64,000 nucleotides of DNA from Citrobacter sp. (GTDB taxonomy: Bacteria; Pseudomonadota; Gammaproteobacteria; Enterobacterales; Enterobacteriaceae), in assembly GCA_019415335.1 (NCBI GenBank), contig DXKH01000021.1, forward strand, positions 62,001 to 126,000, in the 5' to 3' direction. Of this stretch, positions 47,632 through 58,446 are shown piece by piece. A model generated the notes under the pieces. It was not told where the DNA came from. It ran no database searches and saw only the letters and a list, made by a program, of their open reading frames with translations. Positions within the stretch are counted from its first letter, which is position 1. The number at the start of each line of letters is the position of its first letter. The position numbers and the translations under genes are program-made.

Positions 47632-48792
47632 ATGGAAAGAGTCAGTATTATCGAGCGTCCGGACTGGCGCGATAAAGCCACCGAATACGGTTTCAATTTT
47701 CACACCATGTACGGCGAACCGTACTGGTGTGAAGACGCCTATTACAAGCTAACGCTGGCCCAGGTTGAAAAGCTGGAAGATGTGACCGCCGAGCTGCACC
47801 AGATGTGCCTCAAGGTGGTCGAGAAAGTGATCGCCAGCGACGAGCTGATGACCAAATTCCGTATTCCTAAGCACACCTGGGGCTTTGTTCGTCAGTCATG
47901 GCAGACGCATCAGCCGTCGCTCTATTCCCGTCTTGATCTGGCGTGGTATGGCACCGGTGAACCGAAGCTGCTGGAGAATAACGCCGATACGCCGACCTCG
48001 CTGTACGAAGCGGCGTTTTTCCAGTGGATCTGGCTCGAAGATCAGATCAATGCGGGCAATTTACCTGAAGGCAGCGACCAGTTTAACAGCCTGCAGGAAA
48101 AGCTTATCGAGCGCTTCGCCGAGTTGCGTGAGCAGTATGGCTTCCAGCTTCTGCATTTAACCTGCTGTCGCGATACCGTTGAAGATCGCGGCACTATCCA
48201 GTACCTGCAGGATTGCGCAGCGGAAGCGGAGGTCGCCACTGAATTCCTCTATATCGAAGATATCGGGCTGGGTGAAAAAGGCCAGTTCACGGATCTACAG
48301 GATCAGGTGATTGCCAACCTGTTCAAGCTCTATCCGTGGGAGTTTATGCTGCGCGAGATGTTCTCCACCAAGCTGGAAGATGCTGGTGTGCGCTGGCTGG
48401 AGCCGGCCTGGAAGAGCATTATCTCTAACAAGGCGCTGTTGCCGCTGCTGTGGGAGATGTTCCCGAATCACCCGAACCTGCTTCCCGCCTATTTCGCCGA
48501 AGACGACTATCCGCAGATGGAAAAATTCGTCGTGAAACCGATCTTCTCGCGTGAAGGCGCTAACGTCTCCATTATCGAGAACGGTAAAACGATCGAAGCG
48601 GTGGAAGGTCCGTATGGTGAAGAAGGCATGATCGTGCAGCAGTTCCATCAACTGCCGAAGTTTGGCGACAGCTATATGCTGATCGGCAGTTGGTTGATCA
48701 ACGATCAGCCTGCCGGGATCGGCATTCGCGAAGACAGAGCACTAATCACCCAGGATCTGTCCCGCTTCTACCCGCATATTTTTGTCGAGTAA
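47632..48792 (+). CDS. ygiC: Glutathionylspermidine synthase-like ATP-grasp protein YgiC
   Basis: The 386-residue protein is a relative of the synthetase half of Gss, length as in E. coli. It keeps the ATP-grasp pattern: [20 protein letters not shown] (about 97-116), [17 protein letters not shown] (about 300) and [14 protein letters not shown]. The E. coli protein has not been shown to make glutathionylspermidine, so the real amide-forming substrate is open. It is translationally close to ygiB. Confidence 0.93.
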   Translation: MERVSIIERPDWRDKATEYGFNFHTMYGEPYWCEDAYYKLTLAQVEKLEDVTAELHQMCLKVVEKVIASDELMTKFRIPKHTWGFVRQSWQTHQPSLYSRLDLAWYGTGEPKLLENNADTPTSLYEAAFFQWIWLEDQINAGNLPEGSDQFNSLQEKLIERFAELREQYGFQLLHLTCCRDTVEDRGTIQYLQDCAAEAEVATEFLYIEDIGLGEKGQFTDLQDQVIANLFKLYPWEFMLREMFSTKLEDAGVRWLEPAWKSIISNKALLPLLWEMFPNHPNLLPAYFAEDDYPQMEKFVVKPIFSREGANVSIIENGKTIEAVEGPYGEEGMIVQQFHQLPKFGDSYMLIGSWLINDQPAGIGIREDRALITQDLSRFYPHIFVE

Positions 48793-48806
48793 TAGGGCAC
48801 TCCTGT

Positions 48807-48885
48807 GTAGGCCTGATAAGACACTTTGTGTCGCCATCAGGCAATAGATCCTTGCCGGGTGGCGGCTTCGCCTTACCCGGCCTAC
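48807..48885. repeat. REP/BIME element overlapping the ygiD stop
   Basis: TGTAGGCCTGATAAGAC...GTCGCCATCAGGCA and GCCGGGTGGCGGCTTCGCC, then TTACCCGGCCTAC, form two REP-type hairpins between convergent ygiC and ygiD. The last one includes the ygiD stop codon (48882-48884). Confidence 0.8.
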
Positions 48886-49670
48886 CCCACCTGTACCGAC
48901 AGCATACTCAGGCTACCCATCTCGATACCGTCAACCGGGATCGTCACCGGCTCTTTGCCATCCCACGCACCTAACACGTACAGCAGCGGCAGATAGTGAT
49001 CCGGTGTCGGGTTCGACAGTGAACCGCCTTCGTGATCGAGATAATTGACCAGCGGATGCTGCTCAACCGGCCCCTGCCAGCTCAGATTCGCTTTGACAAA
49101 ATCATTGAACGAGGTTGCCCACGGGTACGGGTTATTATCGCCGTGCCAACGCGCCGTGCGCAGGTTATGCACCACGTTACCACTGGCCACCAGCATGATG
49201 CCTTCATCACGCAGCGCCGCCAGCTTGCGCCCAATCTCAAAATGCCAGGCCGCCGGTTTGGTGCTGTCGATGCTCAACTGCACCATCGGGATATCGGCGT
49301 CCGGATACATCTTGATCAGCACACCCCAGGAGCCGTGGTCAAAGCCCCAGGCCTCTTTGTCGAGCGCGACCGGCACTGGTGCAAGCAAATCAACCAGATG
49401 CTGTGCCAACTCGGGGGAGCCTGGCGCCGGGTAATGCGTGTCGTACAACGCCTGTGGGAAACCGCCAAAATCATGGATCGTCTTTGGCGCTTCCATCGCG
49501 GTGACACCGGTACCTCGAGTGAACCAGTGCGCAGACACCACCACAATCGCTTTTGGACGCGGCAATGTCTCCCCAAGCTGCTGCCAGGCACGGGTATACA
49601 GGTTATCTTCCAGAACGTTCATCGGGCTGCCGTGTCCCAAAAACAATGCTGGCATACGAATTGAAGACAT
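48882..49670 (-). CDS. ygiD: 4,5-DOPA extradiol dioxygenase-like protein YgiD
   Basis: The 262-residue LigB-type dioxygenase has metal-binding histidines in FLGHGSPMNVLE, VSAHWFTRGTG, WGFDHGSWGVL and SGNVVHNLRT. The E. coli protein opens the L-DOPA ring. Length and the C-terminal SMLSVQVG fit the family, although the stop codon is inside a REP sequence. It is divergent from zupT across 132 bases. Confidence 0.94.
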   Translation of the reverse strand: MSSIRMPALFLGHGSPMNVLEDNLYTRAWQQLGETLPRPKAIVVVSAHWFTRGTGVTAMEAPKTIHDFGGFPQALYDTHYPAPGSPELAQHLVDLLAPVPVALDKEAWGFDHGSWGVLIKMYPDADIPMVQLSIDSTKPAAWHFEIGRKLAALRDEGIMLVASGNVVHNLRTARWHGDNNPYPWATSFNDFVKANLSWQGPVEQHPLVNYLDHEGGSLSNPTPDHYLPLLYVLGAWDGKEPVTIPVDGIEMGSLSMLSVQVG

Positions 49671-49802
49671 GATGATATCCTTACTCAGGGAGTCATTTTG
49701 ATGGTCTTACAATACCCTCTTTCGATGAATGAAGAACTCTGATAACCATGATGATGATCATCAGTTATTTTGAAGGTCAGCGAGATGTATAAGGAGTCAT
49801 TG

Positions 49803-50576
49803 ATGTCAGTACCTTTAATTCTGACCTTACTGGCGGGGGCCGCCACGTTTATTGGCGCGTTTCTTGGCGTACTGGGGCAAAAGCCCTCCAATCGCCTGCT
49901 GGCGTTTTCACTCGGGTTTGCCGCCGGGATCATGCTGCTGATCTCCTTGATGGAGATGCTGCCCGCCGCGCTGGGTACGAAGGGAATGCCGCCAGTTCTG
50001 GGCTACGGCATGTTTATCATCGGCTTGCTGGGCTACTTTGGTCTGGATCGTCTGCTTCCGCACGCCCACCCACAGGATCTGATGCAAAAAAGGACGCAGC
50101 CGATTCCTGGCTCGATCAAACGTACCGCCATCCTGCTCACGCTGGGGATCAGTTTGCACAACTTCCCGGAAGGGATTGCCACTTACGTGACTGCCAGCAG
50201 TAACCTGGAATTGGGATTCGGCATCGCGCTGGCCGTTGCCCTGCATAATATTCCGGAAGGTCTGGCGGTCGCCGGGCCGGTCTACGCCGCCACCGGCTCT
50301 AAACGTACTGCAATTTTCTGGGCGGGCATTTCCGGGATGGCGGAAATATTGGGTGGCGTGTTGGCATGGCTGATTCTTGGCAGCCTGGTATCGCCCGTCG
50401 TCATGGCTGCCATTATGGCGGCCGTCGCGGGCATTATGGTGGCGTTGTCGGTGGATGAACTGATGCCGCTGGCAAAAGAGATCGATCCCAATAACAACCC
50501 CAGCTATGGCGTTCTGTGTGGAATGTCGGTGATGGGGTTGAGTCTGGTTGTACTTCAGGCGATGGGGATCGGATAA
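49803..50576 (+). CDS. zupT: ZIP-family zinc transporter ZupT
   Basis: Starting at [16 protein letters not shown] (49803, AAGGAG site) gives 257 residues, the E. coli length. It imports zinc, iron and other divalent metals. The metal-site helices carry [11 protein letters not shown] (about 119-129) and [13 protein letters not shown] (about 155-167), and about eight membrane segments are visible. The longer frame to 49770 is leader. Confidence 0.96.
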   Translation: MSVPLILTLLAGAATFIGAFLGVLGQKPSNRLLAFSLGFAAGIMLLISLMEMLPAALGTKGMPPVLGYGMFIIGLLGYFGLDRLLPHAHPQDLMQKRTQPIPGSIKRTAILLTLGISLHNFPEGIATYVTASSNLELGFGIALAVALHNIPEGLAVAGPVYAATGSKRTAIFWAGISGMAEILGGVLAWLILGSLVSPVVMAAIMAAVAGIMVALSVDELMPLAKEIDPNNNPSYGVLCGMSVMGLSLVVLQAMGIG

Positions 50577-50595
50577 CGCAGAGAGCAGGAAGCGA

Positions 50596-50772
50596 TTATT
50601 CCTGCTCTTTTGTCATAACGCGTTCTTCATCATCACGACGAAGTAATTTATTGCGGATTTCCAGTAGCGCGTCACGATCCTGCCGAAACGCTTTACAGTA
50701 GCGTTTCATGTGGCAAAAATAACCCACAACCACCAAAGCAATTAAGACAATCCAGTACCAGGCAATAAACAT
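50596..50772 (-). CDS. Small membrane protein downstream of zupT
   Basis: A 58-residue frame starts MFIAWYWIVLIALVVVGYFC, one membrane helix, and ends in a charged cytoplasmic-type helix (FRQDRDALLEIRNKLLRR). AAGGG lies 7 bases before this ATG; upstream ATGs at 50796 and 50826 give longer versions but the membrane start is better supported. It is convergent with zupT, with 19 bases between. I do not recognise a name. Confidence 0.55.
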   Translation of the reverse strand: MFIAWYWIVLIALVVVGYFCHMKRYCKAFRQDRDALLEIRNKLLRRDDEERVMTKEQE

Positions 50773-50942
50773 CCTTTTACCCTTAAATTTTAACATTAAC
50801 AGATATTTAGCGTTAATATTTAACATACCTATTATTAGGTAGGATTATATACTGGCACAGTTCGAAATCGAAAAGATGATTTCGATCATAGAGAAAAAGA
50901 TTGGACGTTTATTAACCGACAGGATATCTGGAAAAGCGGAAT

Positions 50943-50976
50943 GTGCCGGATAAGGTGCTTAAACCACTATCCGGCA
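50943..50976. repeat. REP-like hairpin after ribB
   Basis: TGCCGGATAAGG and CCACTATCCGGCA form one REP-type stem just downstream of the ribB stop (minus strand). Confidence 0.6.
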
Positions 50977-50984
50977 AGGCAGGA

Positions 50985-51638
50985 TTAGCTGGCTTTACGT
51001 TCGTGCGCCTGACGGTAAGCTACCAGGTCTTCGATCGTCACCACCGCCATATTGTGTTTGCTCGCAAATTCGATGCACTCCGGCGCGCGCGCCATGCTGC
51101 CATCATCATTGGTCAGTTCACACAGTACACCTGCAGGTTTGTACCCAGCCAGCGTCACCAGATCGATGGTCGCTTCGGTGTGACCACCGCGGGTCAATAC
51201 ACCACCCGGCTGAGCGCGCAGCGGGAAAACATGTCCCGGACGGTTCAGGTCGGAAGGTTTTGCGCCATCGGCAATAGCCGCGCGAACGGTGGTCACGCGA
51301 TCGGCAGCAGAAACGCCGGTCGTGACACCTGTCGCCGCTTCAATGGTCACGGTAAAACCGGTGCCATAAGCGCTGGTGTTATTTTCCACCATCATCGGCA
51401 GATCGAGTTGTTTACGACGATCTTCGGTGATGCACAGGCACACAATACCGCTACCGTGACGGATGGTCAGTGCCATCTGCTCAACGGTCATGGTCTCTGC
51501 CGGGAAAATCATATCGCCTTCGTTTTCACGATCTTCGTCGTCCAGCACCATCACACCGCGGCCTTCGCGCAGTGCAGACAGAGCGTGTTCGACACGTTCA
51601 AAAGGCGTACCAAAAGAGGAAAGTAGCGTCTGATTCAT
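50985..51638 (-). CDS. ribB: 3,4-dihydroxy-2-butanone-4-phosphate synthase RibB
   Basis: The 217-residue enzyme converts ribulose 5-phosphate to the four-carbon precursor of riboflavin. The acidic metal-binding loop is [20 protein letters not shown] (about 30-49), and [15 protein letters not shown] and [14 protein letters not shown] are conserved. Length matches E. coli. An FMN riboswitch lies about 110 bases upstream on the same strand. Confidence 0.98.
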   Translation of the reverse strand: MNQTLLSSFGTPFERVEHALSALREGRGVMVLDDEDRENEGDMIFPAETMTVEQMALTIRHGSGIVCLCITEDRRKQLDLPMMVENNTSAYGTGFTVTIEAATGVTTGVSAADRVTTVRAAIADGAKPSDLNRPGHVFPLRAQPGGVLTRGGHTEATIDLVTLAGYKPAGVLCELTNDDGSMARAPECIEFASKHNMAVVTIEDLVAYRQAHERKAS

Positions 51639-51749
51639 GGTAAAAAAACCTCACTAAAATTATGGTTACCAGAATCAGGGCAGTCTTAGGAGTACCGACA
51701 AGCGGCAAAAAAATAACGTGAGCGGGTCCATGCCCGACTGGATCGTTAC

Positions 51750-51890
51750 TCTCTCCCATCCGGACTCTAACCGTCGGCCCCGGAATTACACCGGATCTGC
51801 TGACCTTTGGGTTTGCACCCAAAGCGCTCGCGGGCTTTCAACCTGAGTTGATTTACCGCCGGTGGGGAATTTCGCCCCGCCCTGAGAATA
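51750..51890 (-). ncRNA. sroG: FMN riboswitch (RFN element, SroG)
   Basis: The minus-strand RNA has the RFN core: TTCTCAGGGCGGGGCGAAAT near 51886, CCCCACCGGCGGTAAAT, AGCCCGCGAGCGC, CAGATCCGGTGTAATTCCGG and GCCGACGGTTAGAGTCCGGA near 51760. It binds FMN and shuts down ribB. The released leader is known as SroG in E. coli. Confidence 0.97.
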
Positions 51891-52025
51891 AGCGGATTAA
51901 CTATAACGCTATTGATTACCTTCATCAATGCCTTTACCCCCATTAACATCACACAATTCTGGTTTATGCCTCACGCAGATCGCACTACAATGGGCGTTAA
52001 CACTTACCAGTTCAGGGAAACCACT

Positions 52026-52322
52026 ATGATTGACCCGAAAAAAATTGAGCAGATCGCTCGCCAGGTTCACGAGTCGATGCCGAAAGGGATCCGGGAGTTC
52101 GGGGAAGATGTCGAGAAGAAAATCCGTCAAACGCTGCAATCTCAGCTGACGCGTCTCGATCTGGTGAGCCGCGAAGAGTTTGATGTTCAGACCCAGGTGC
52201 TGCTGCGCACCCGTGAAAAGCTGGCGCTGCTGGAGCAACGGTTGAGCGAGTTGGAAGCGCGTCAGTCCACTGAAGAAGTCAAACCTGCACCCGCCATCCC
52301 GCCGGTTGAACCACAAGCGTAA
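52026..52322 (+). CDS. ubiK: Ubiquinone biosynthesis accessory factor UbiK
   Basis: Starting at [20 protein letters not shown] (52026) gives 98 residues. The C-terminal half (about 50-82) is a heptad-patterned coiled coil ([20 protein letters not shown]), typical of this BMFP family. It supports aerobic ubiquinone synthesis with UbiJ and binds lipid membranes. The ribosome site is weak (AGGGA, 8 bases). The frame back to 51912 crosses the promoter region. A hairpin follows. Confidence 0.95.
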   Translation: MIDPKKIEQIARQVHESMPKGIREFGEDVEKKIRQTLQSQLTRLDLVSREEFDVQTQVLLRTREKLALLEQRLSELEARQSTEEVKPAPAIPPVEPQA

Positions 52323-52327
52323 AAACA

Positions 52328-52351
52328 GCAACGGGCCGCAAGGCCCGTTGA
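52328..52351. terminator. Terminator between ubiK and glgS
   Basis: AACGGGCC-GCAA-GGCCCGTT is an 8-bp stem with a tetraloop 7 bases after ubiK and just downstream of convergent glgS. There is no strong T-run. Confidence 0.6.
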
Positions 52352-52355
52352 CATA

Positions 52356-52556
52356 TCAATGTTCCACTTCTAGCTTTCTGGCGTTCATTGCCTGCTGGCA
52401 GTAGTGCGCGTAGCGTTTGCAAAACCAGCTGCGGTGCTCCTCATCCATATTGCCGGTAACAGCCTGGATATCAACAGGGCGACCTTCAGCCTGCATTCTG
52501 GCAAAACTCCGCGCCAGGAAATCGAAATTGTTCATCGAATAAACACTGTTGTTCAT
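52356..52556 (-). CDS. glgS: Surface composition regulator GlgS (ScoR)
   Basis: Starting at [20 protein letters not shown] (52556) gives 66 residues, the E. coli GlgS length. It was first linked to glycogen accumulation and later shown to reduce flagella and fimbriae production. Conserved segments are [19 protein letters not shown] and the LEVEH end. A start two codons upstream (52562) is possible. It lies 170 bases downstream of hldE; yqiJ and yqiK, which separate the two in K-12, are absent. Confidence 0.93.
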   Translation of the reverse strand: MNNSVYSMNNFDFLARSFARMQAEGRPVDIQAVTGNMDEEHRSWFCKRYAHYCQQAMNARKLEVEH

Positions 52557-52726
52557 TAGCATATCCTCCAGTCGGTGAATCTCTGTTAAGGTCATATGCT
52601 TTTTTCTGATACCAGTATTTACCGGGAGGCGTAGCAGGTTTGTACATATTGTGCGCAAATCAGTGGCCTGAGTTCACACTTTGGGGACACGGGTGATGCC
52701 CGATTTCCAGGCATCACCGCCAGCGA

Positions 52727-54160
52727 TTATTTATCGCTGTCTTTCTGGATTTTCTTGATGATATTGGTGGTGGAGCAACCATCTTCAAAGTTGAGCACCA
52801 GCACTTCGCCGCCGTTGGCCCACACCTCTTCACTGCCGGCAATCTCTTCCGGCTTATAGTCACCGCCTTTCACCAACAGATCCGGTAATACGCCTGCAAT
52901 CAGGCGCTGCGGCGTGTCCTCTTCAAAAGAGACCACCCAGTCAACGGATTCCAGCGCACCCAACACGATCATCCGTTGTTCGAGCGGATTCACCGGGCGC
53001 GTTTCCCCTTTCAGGCGTTTCGTCGATGCATCGCTGTTGACCGCGACAATTAAGCGATCGCCCAGCTTACGTGCGTTTGCGAGATAGGAGACGTGACCGG
53101 CGTGCAGAATGTCAAACACCCCGTTGGTCATGACGACTTTCTCACCGCGCTTACGCGCACTGGCAACGGCCTGCTTCAGCTCGTCTTCGGTCATCACGCC
53201 GAAGCCGGTTTCCGCACGACCGCGTACCGCGTTTTCCAGTTCAATAGGCGACACAGTGGAGGTCCCCAGCTTGCCAACCACCACACCCGCCGCCGCATTA
53301 GCGAAGAAGCAGGCTTCTTCCAGCGAATTACCGGCTGCCAGCGTCGCCGCCAGCACGCCAATGACCGTGTCGCCCGCGCCGGTCACGTCATACACTTCCT
53401 GCGCCTGCGTCGGCATATGCAGCGGGGCTTTGCCTGGTTGCAACAGCGTCATCCCCTGCTCGGAGCGGGTGACCAGCAGCGCGGAAAGCTCGAAATCGGC
53501 GATCAGCTTCATGCCGCGTTCAACAATCTCTTCTTCGCTTTTGCATTTTCCTGCCACTGCTTCGAACTCAGAGAGGTTCGGCGTCAGCAACGTCGCGCCG
53601 CGATAGCGGGCAAAATCGGTTCCTTTCGGATCGATCAGCACCGGCACTCCGGCTTTACGCGCCAGCGCGATCATCTGCTGAACGCTGGCCAGCGCGCCTT
53701 TCGCATAGTCAGACAGCACCAACGCCCCAATCGAGCTCAGCGCCTGGTTGATACGCTCATGCAGCGGCTGCGGATCCACGCCTTCAAAGCCTTCTTCGAA
53801 GTCGAGACGAATCAATTGCTGGTTGCGTGAAAGCACGCGCAGTTTGGTGATCGTGGGATGGGTCGGGACAGAAACGAAGTCGCATTTCACGTTCACGTCC
53901 GCCAGCGTTTTGCTGAGTGCGCGCGCGGCATCGTCGATACCGGTCAGTCCGACCAGACGCGAATTTGCTCCCAGAGAGGCAATATTCATCGCCACGTTCG
54001 CCGCACCGCCTGGACGTTCTTCGATGGTATCGACTTTCACCACCGGTACCGGTGCTTCAGGTGAAATACGGCTGGTGGGCCCGTACCAGTAGCGATCCAG
54101 CATCACATCACCGACAACCAAGACTCCTGCACGTTCAAACTCTGGCAGCGTTACTTTCAT
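52727..54160 (-). CDS. hldE: Bifunctional heptose kinase/adenylyltransferase HldE
   Basis: The 477-residue enzyme makes ADP-D-glycero-beta-D-manno-heptose for the LPS inner core. The ribokinase-like N-terminal domain (1-318) has [16 protein letters not shown] and the catalytic [15 protein letters not shown]; the C-terminal nucleotidyltransferase domain has [19 protein letters not shown] and [12 protein letters not shown]. Length matches E. coli. It follows glnE by 50 bases, as in E. coli. Confidence 0.98.
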   Translation of the reverse strand: MKVTLPEFERAGVLVVGDVMLDRYWYGPTSRISPEAPVPVVKVDTIEERPGGAANVAMNIASLGANSRLVGLTGIDDAARALSKTLADVNVKCDFVSVPTHPTITKLRVLSRNQQLIRLDFEEGFEGVDPQPLHERINQALSSIGALVLSDYAKGALASVQQMIALARKAGVPVLIDPKGTDFARYRGATLLTPNLSEFEAVAGKCKSEEEIVERGMKLIADFELSALLVTRSEQGMTLLQPGKAPLHMPTQAQEVYDVTGAGDTVIGVLAATLAAGNSLEEACFFANAAAGVVVGKLGTSTVSPIELENAVRGRAETGFGVMTEDELKQAVASARKRGEKVVMTNGVFDILHAGHVSYLANARKLGDRLIVAVNSDASTKRLKGETRPVNPLEQRMIVLGALESVDWVVSFEEDTPQRLIAGVLPDLLVKGGDYKPEEIAGSEEVWANGGEVLVLNFEDGCSTTNIIKKIQKDSDK

Positions 54161-54210
54161 TCCTGTCTCCTGAGAGATTCAAAATTTGCGCGCGATAATA
54201 GCACACTTCA

Positions 54211-57039
54211 TCAGGCAACCAGCCACTTCTGCCAGCTTGCCCGCACCAGCGTACGTTCCGCCTCAAAACATGTTTGCGCCACATGGCCCGGCTGTTCCTG
54301 CAACGCCAGGTGATGCAGCTCATCGCGCAGCGTGGTATAGGCGTGGGTCAATGCCATCGTCTCCTGCTCGTCCATAATGTCGTTTTGCGCTAACAGTTCC
54401 AGAATGCGCACATTATCCGACCAGCGGGTCAGTTTGGGTTTGTCATGGGCATAACGTAGCACCAGATATTGCGTGATAAATTCGATATCCGTAATACCGC
54501 CTTCATCGGCTTTAATATCAAAGCGATCGCGATGTTTATTGCCCAGATGCGCGCGCATTTTTTCACGCATTTCACGCACCTCGGTCTGCAACGTTTTGCC
54601 ATCGCGAGGCAGCGTCATAATATCGCGGCGCACGGTATCAAACTGCGAGGTCAATTGCGGGTCACCATAAACCACTCGTGCGCGCACCAGTGCCTGATGT
54701 TCCCACGTCCAGGCCTCATTTTTCTGATAATCCGCAAAGGATTCAGCAGAGGTCACCAGCATCCCCGCAGCACCAGACGGACGCAACCGGGCATCCACTT
54801 CATACAGAATGCCTGAGGAGGTACGGGTGCTGAACAGATGCATAATGCGTTGCGCCAGCCGCAGGTAGAACTGCCGCCCGTCAATTTCTCGCTCGCCGTC
54901 GGTCATCACGTCAACGGGGCAGTCATGCAGGAAGATCAAATCGAGATCGGAGCTATAGCCCAGTTCCCAGCCGCCCAGTTTGCCGTAGCCCACCACCGCA
55001 AAGCCACGCCCTTCCCGCTCGGCAAGATGTGTCGGCTGGCCGTAGCGCGCCACCATTTGCAGCCACGCCTGTTGCACAACGGCGTCAATCATCGCCTCCG
55101 CCAGCCAGGTCAGGTGGTCACTGACTTTCATCACCGGCAACGTGCCGGCGATATCCGCAGCGGCAATACGCAGCAGTTGCGTTTGTTTGAACTGCCGCAG
55201 GGCTTCCAGCTGTTGTTCTTCATCATCTTCCGGGACGCGCAGTAAATACTGGCGCAACTCATCACGATACGCGTCGGTCGCCGTCGGCTGATAGAGCGTA
55301 TTCGGGTCGAGCAGTTCATCAAGCAGCAGCGGATAACGCGCCAGTTGACTGGCGACCATCGGCGACGCCGCGCAGAGCGAAATCAGGTGCTTCAGCGCGC
55401 CAGGGAATTCACTCAACAGCTCCAGATAGGTGGTGCGGGTGACAATCCCCACCAGCAGCGGCGTAATGCGCGACAGCGGGAGAGAGGCGTCCTGCCGCGT
55501 GCAGACATCACTCAGCAGGTGCGGCATCAGGTGGTCAAGCACCTGGCGCCCGCGAGGGCCAATGGTGCGCTTATCCAGCTCTTTACGGAAATCGGCAATC
55601 AACGCCAGCACGCGCAGGCGATCGTCATCCGTGAGATGCGACAACACCGGCGGCGTGTCATCTTCCTGCAAGGCGTCCTGCCACAGCTCGCGCCACTGTT
55701 CCGAGAGCGCGTCTTCCTGCGTGTCGGTTTCGTCATCGCCGATCAGCTCGTTAAACACGCGGCGGACGTTCGCCATGTGCCCCTCAAGCGTTTTGGTCAG
55801 TTGCTGCCAGTCATCCGCGTTCATTCCCCAGGCCAGCCGCGCCCGGTTAAGTTCATCGCCCGGCAGCGTCTGGGTTTGTTCATCGTTAATGCTTTGCAGC
55901 AGGTTTTCCAGACGGCGCAGGAAGAGGTAGGCCAGTCGCAACTGTTCGGCATCGTTTTCCGGCAACAAATGCAGTGCGGCGATCGCGCTTAACGTCGGCA
56001 GCAGAGAACGGGATTGCAGCGACGGCTCACGTCCGCCGCGAATCAACTGAAATACCTGCACAATAAATTCGATTTCTCGAATGCCGCCCGCGCCGAGCTT
56101 GATGTTATCTTTCAGCCCCCGACGACGGACTTCACGCGCAATCATCCCTTTCATATTACGCAGCGACTGGATCACGCTGAAGTCGATATAGCGGCGGAAA
56201 ACGAACGGGCGCAGCATGGCGCGCAGTTCATCGACATAGCGACCGTCGGTATCGCCCATAATCCGCGCCTTGACCATCGCGTAACGTTCCCAGTCGCGCC
56301 CCTGCTCCTGATAGTAATCTTCCAGCGCCGCAAAGCTCAGCACCAGCGGGCCGCTGTCGCCAAACGGGCGCAGCCGCATGTCCACCCGATAGACAAAGCC
56401 ATCCTGCGTGGGCTGATCCAGCACTTTGATCAGCCGTTGCCCCATGCGAGTAAAAAACTGCGCATTATCCAGTTCGCGACGTCCACCCTGGGTAGAACCG
56501 TGCTCAGGCCAGGCAAAGATCAGATCGATATCCGAGGAAAAATTCAGCTCGCCGCCGCCCAGTTTGCCCATGCCTAAAATCAGCAGCGGCTGTGGGATAC
56601 CGTCCTGACTGCACGGCGTTCCCCATTCGCGACAGCAGGCGTCGTACAGCCAGTCGCGCGCGCTGATAATCAGCGTTTCGGCCAGATGGCTTAACTGTTG
56701 CAGAATGTCGGTATCGTCCACCAGCGACAGCGCCTGTGCCCAGGCAATACGCACCATCACGCGGCGGCGAAACAGACGCAGTTCATGCATCAGCGCCGCT
56801 TCATCGTTCACCGTTGCCAGTGCCGCCTGTAACCATTCGCCGTACTGTTGCCATTCATCGGCCTGCGGCGGCGCGCTTTCCAGTTCCGTCAGCCAGTGAG
56901 GATGAGCGATGATGCTATCCCGCACAAAATCACTGAATGTAAGTACTGACTTCGCTTGTACGCCAGATACGGATTCAGGTAACTGCTCTGCTATGACTTG
57001 CCAGTACTGCTGTAACGGTGACGAAAGCGGCTTCATCAA
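54211..57039 (-). CDS. glnE: Glutamine synthetase adenylyltransferase/deadenylase GlnE
   Basis: The 942-residue enzyme adds and removes AMP on glutamine synthetase under control of PII and glutamine. Two nucleotidyltransferase domains are visible: the N-terminal deadenylase with [16 protein letters not shown] (near 165-185) and the C-terminal adenylylase with [16 protein letters not shown] (near 700). E. coli GlnE has 946 residues. The start is MMKPLSS; MKP one codon later is equivalent. A BIME lies between ygiF and this gene. Confidence 0.98.
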   Translation of the reverse strand: MMKPLSSPLQQYWQVIAEQLPESVSGVQAKSVLTFSDFVRDSIIAHPHWLTELESAPPQADEWQQYGEWLQAALATVNDEAALMHELRLFRRRVMVRIAWAQALSLVDDTDILQQLSHLAETLIISARDWLYDACCREWGTPCSQDGIPQPLLILGMGKLGGGELNFSSDIDLIFAWPEHGSTQGGRRELDNAQFFTRMGQRLIKVLDQPTQDGFVYRVDMRLRPFGDSGPLVLSFAALEDYYQEQGRDWERYAMVKARIMGDTDGRYVDELRAMLRPFVFRRYIDFSVIQSLRNMKGMIAREVRRRGLKDNIKLGAGGIREIEFIVQVFQLIRGGREPSLQSRSLLPTLSAIAALHLLPENDAEQLRLAYLFLRRLENLLQSINDEQTQTLPGDELNRARLAWGMNADDWQQLTKTLEGHMANVRRVFNELIGDDETDTQEDALSEQWRELWQDALQEDDTPPVLSHLTDDDRLRVLALIADFRKELDKRTIGPRGRQVLDHLMPHLLSDVCTRQDASLPLSRITPLLVGIVTRTTYLELLSEFPGALKHLISLCAASPMVASQLARYPLLLDELLDPNTLYQPTATDAYRDELRQYLLRVPEDDEEQQLEALRQFKQTQLLRIAAADIAGTLPVMKVSDHLTWLAEAMIDAVVQQAWLQMVARYGQPTHLAEREGRGFAVVGYGKLGGWELGYSSDLDLIFLHDCPVDVMTDGEREIDGRQFYLRLAQRIMHLFSTRTSSGILYEVDARLRPSGAAGMLVTSAESFADYQKNEAWTWEHQALVRARVVYGDPQLTSQFDTVRRDIMTLPRDGKTLQTEVREMREKMRAHLGNKHRDRFDIKADEGGITDIEFITQYLVLRYAHDKPKLTRWSDNVRILELLAQNDIMDEQETMALTHAYTTLRDELHHLALQEQPGHVAQTCFEAERTLVRASWQKWLVA

Positions 57040-57056
57040 AAGATTCCTTGTAACGT

Positions 57057-57139
57057 TGCCGGATGGCGGTACTCCGCCTTATTCCGGCCTACAAAACATG
57101 TCGATCCGTAGGCCTGATAAGCACAACGCCATCAGGCAC
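57057..57139. repeat. REP/BIME element between ygiF and glnE
   Basis: TTGCCGGATGGCGG, CCTTATTCCGGCCTAC, CCGTAGGCCTGATAAGC and GCCATCAGGCA form paired REP units in the 105-base gap of two genes read in the same direction. Confidence 0.8.
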
Positions 57140-57144
57140 TCCAG

Positions 57145-58446
57145 TTATCGTTTTCCGCTGTGCAACCAGAACGGTTCCTGGTTATTCGCCTCATTACGGA
57201 AATGTTCAATTTCAATGTGTTGGCCGTTGGCGATAGCGTGATACAGCCCTTGCCAGTTCTCAAGCCAGGCCTGAACCACCGCCGCATCGTAATACCCCGC
57301 CAGCAGCAAAACGGTGTCGATATCGCGGCGTAAACGCGGCAACTGATCGCGATACTGGTCGCCCAACGGTTGTCCAAAAACGCTTTTCAGCTCAGCGGCG
57401 GTACGCGAAAGATGGATGTCAGCAAAGCGCTTGAAAGAATCCGCCATTTTGGCCTGCGCTTTTGCGTCCAGAAACGGCTGCCAGGCTTTGGTCACCAGCC
57501 ACTCGGTCAACACCAGTTTCGCCATTGCCGTTTGAGTGGTGTAAACCGCCGTCTCCGCAGAAACCGCGGAAGCAATGGTTGCTTCCGACTGGGTTAACAG
57601 ATCGCGTAAGTGAGCGCTCGCTTTACGCGGAACAATACCGCCAAACAACATCAGGGTGTGACGCACCAGGCCCATCGCGGCCAGCACATCCGCCTTTGCT
57701 GCCTTATTGCCGCGAACCCAGAGTTCTTCATGGTACTGCCATTGTGCCAGCGCCAACTCCAGAGCAGCTTCCAGCCCGTGTTCCACGCTGGCTTTCGCGG
57801 GCGCTTTCAGCACGGCTGTCGGTTTGATCTCGCGTGGAGGATTCCCTTGCGCCAGGTGATATCCACGCGCCGCTTTACTCAGGCTGCCCTGGCGCAGACC
57901 CGCCTGGTTCACTAGCTGACTTGCCAGCTTCAGCACTGCCCGAGTGTCGCCGCTCAGCAGTTCAAGCTCCAGCTCGCAAATCGGCTCCGCCAGTTCACCT
58001 GCTTTTACTTCGCCTAAATCGAGAGCGATCTCAATCTGGCTGCCATCCACCGTCAGCAGCCATTTTTCACGTTCAAAATCGGTGCTGAACCGTGGCTGCA
58101 CGCGGGAGATGAGATCGGCAGGCAGCTCACCGTTTGGCCACACCTCCGGCGGAAACTGTGTTAAATCCAGCGTGGGCTCGTTCAGGGGGACATTGTATTC
58201 CGGTCTCTGATGTAAACCGCCGGTCACTCGCCCGGCAATTTTCATGGTCATCTCATAGCGACCGTTCTCTCCACGAATACGCAGTCCCATGTCGTGACCA
58301 CGCAACCACTTATCTTCGGTCTCGTAGTAAACATTCAACAACGGGCTGGGCGCATGATGCTCGCCTCCGAGCGTATTCAGATGGTCACGCAGCGCGTTCA
58401 CGGCGTCGTGATTAACGATAAATTTTAATTCAATTTCCTGAGCCAT
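57145..58446 (-). CDS. ygiF: Inorganic triphosphatase YgiF (CYTH-CHAD)
   Basis: The 433-residue protein hydrolyses tripolyphosphate. The N-terminal CYTH domain (about 1-200) starts with the signature EIELKFIV (the ExExK motif) and continues with RGHDMGLRIRGENGRYEMTM. The C-terminal CHAD domain (about 215-420) is helical with polyphosphate-binding histidines (MGLVRHTLMLFGG; ASAHLRDLL). Length matches E. coli. It is divergent from ygiM. Confidence 0.96.
   Translation of the reverse strand: MAQEIELKFIVNHDAVNALRDHLNTLGGEHHAPSPLLNVYYETEDKWLRGHDMGLRIRGENGRYEMTMKIAGRVTGGLHQRPEYNVPLNEPTLDLTQFPPEVWPNGELPADLISRVQPRFSTDFEREKWLLTVDGSQIEIALDLGEVKAGELAEPICELELELLSGDTRAVLKLASQLVNQAGLRQGSLSKAARGYHLAQGNPPREIKPTAVLKAPAKASVEHGLEAALELALAQWQYHEELWVRGNKAAKADVLAAMGLVRHTLMLFGGIVPRKASAHLRDLLTQSEATIASAVSAETAVYTTQTAMAKLVLTEWLVTKAWQPFLDAKAQAKMADSFKRFADIHLSRTAAELKSVFGQPLGDQYRDQLPRLRRDIDTVLLLAGYYDAAVVQAWLENWQGLYHAIANGQHIEIEHFRNEANNQEPFWLHSGKR

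Noticed and set aside
51899..51915. Half-site CTATAACGCTATT near the ribB leader
   Set aside because: Only one half of a ModE-like palindrome; the region is explained by the FMN riboswitch and ubiK promoter.
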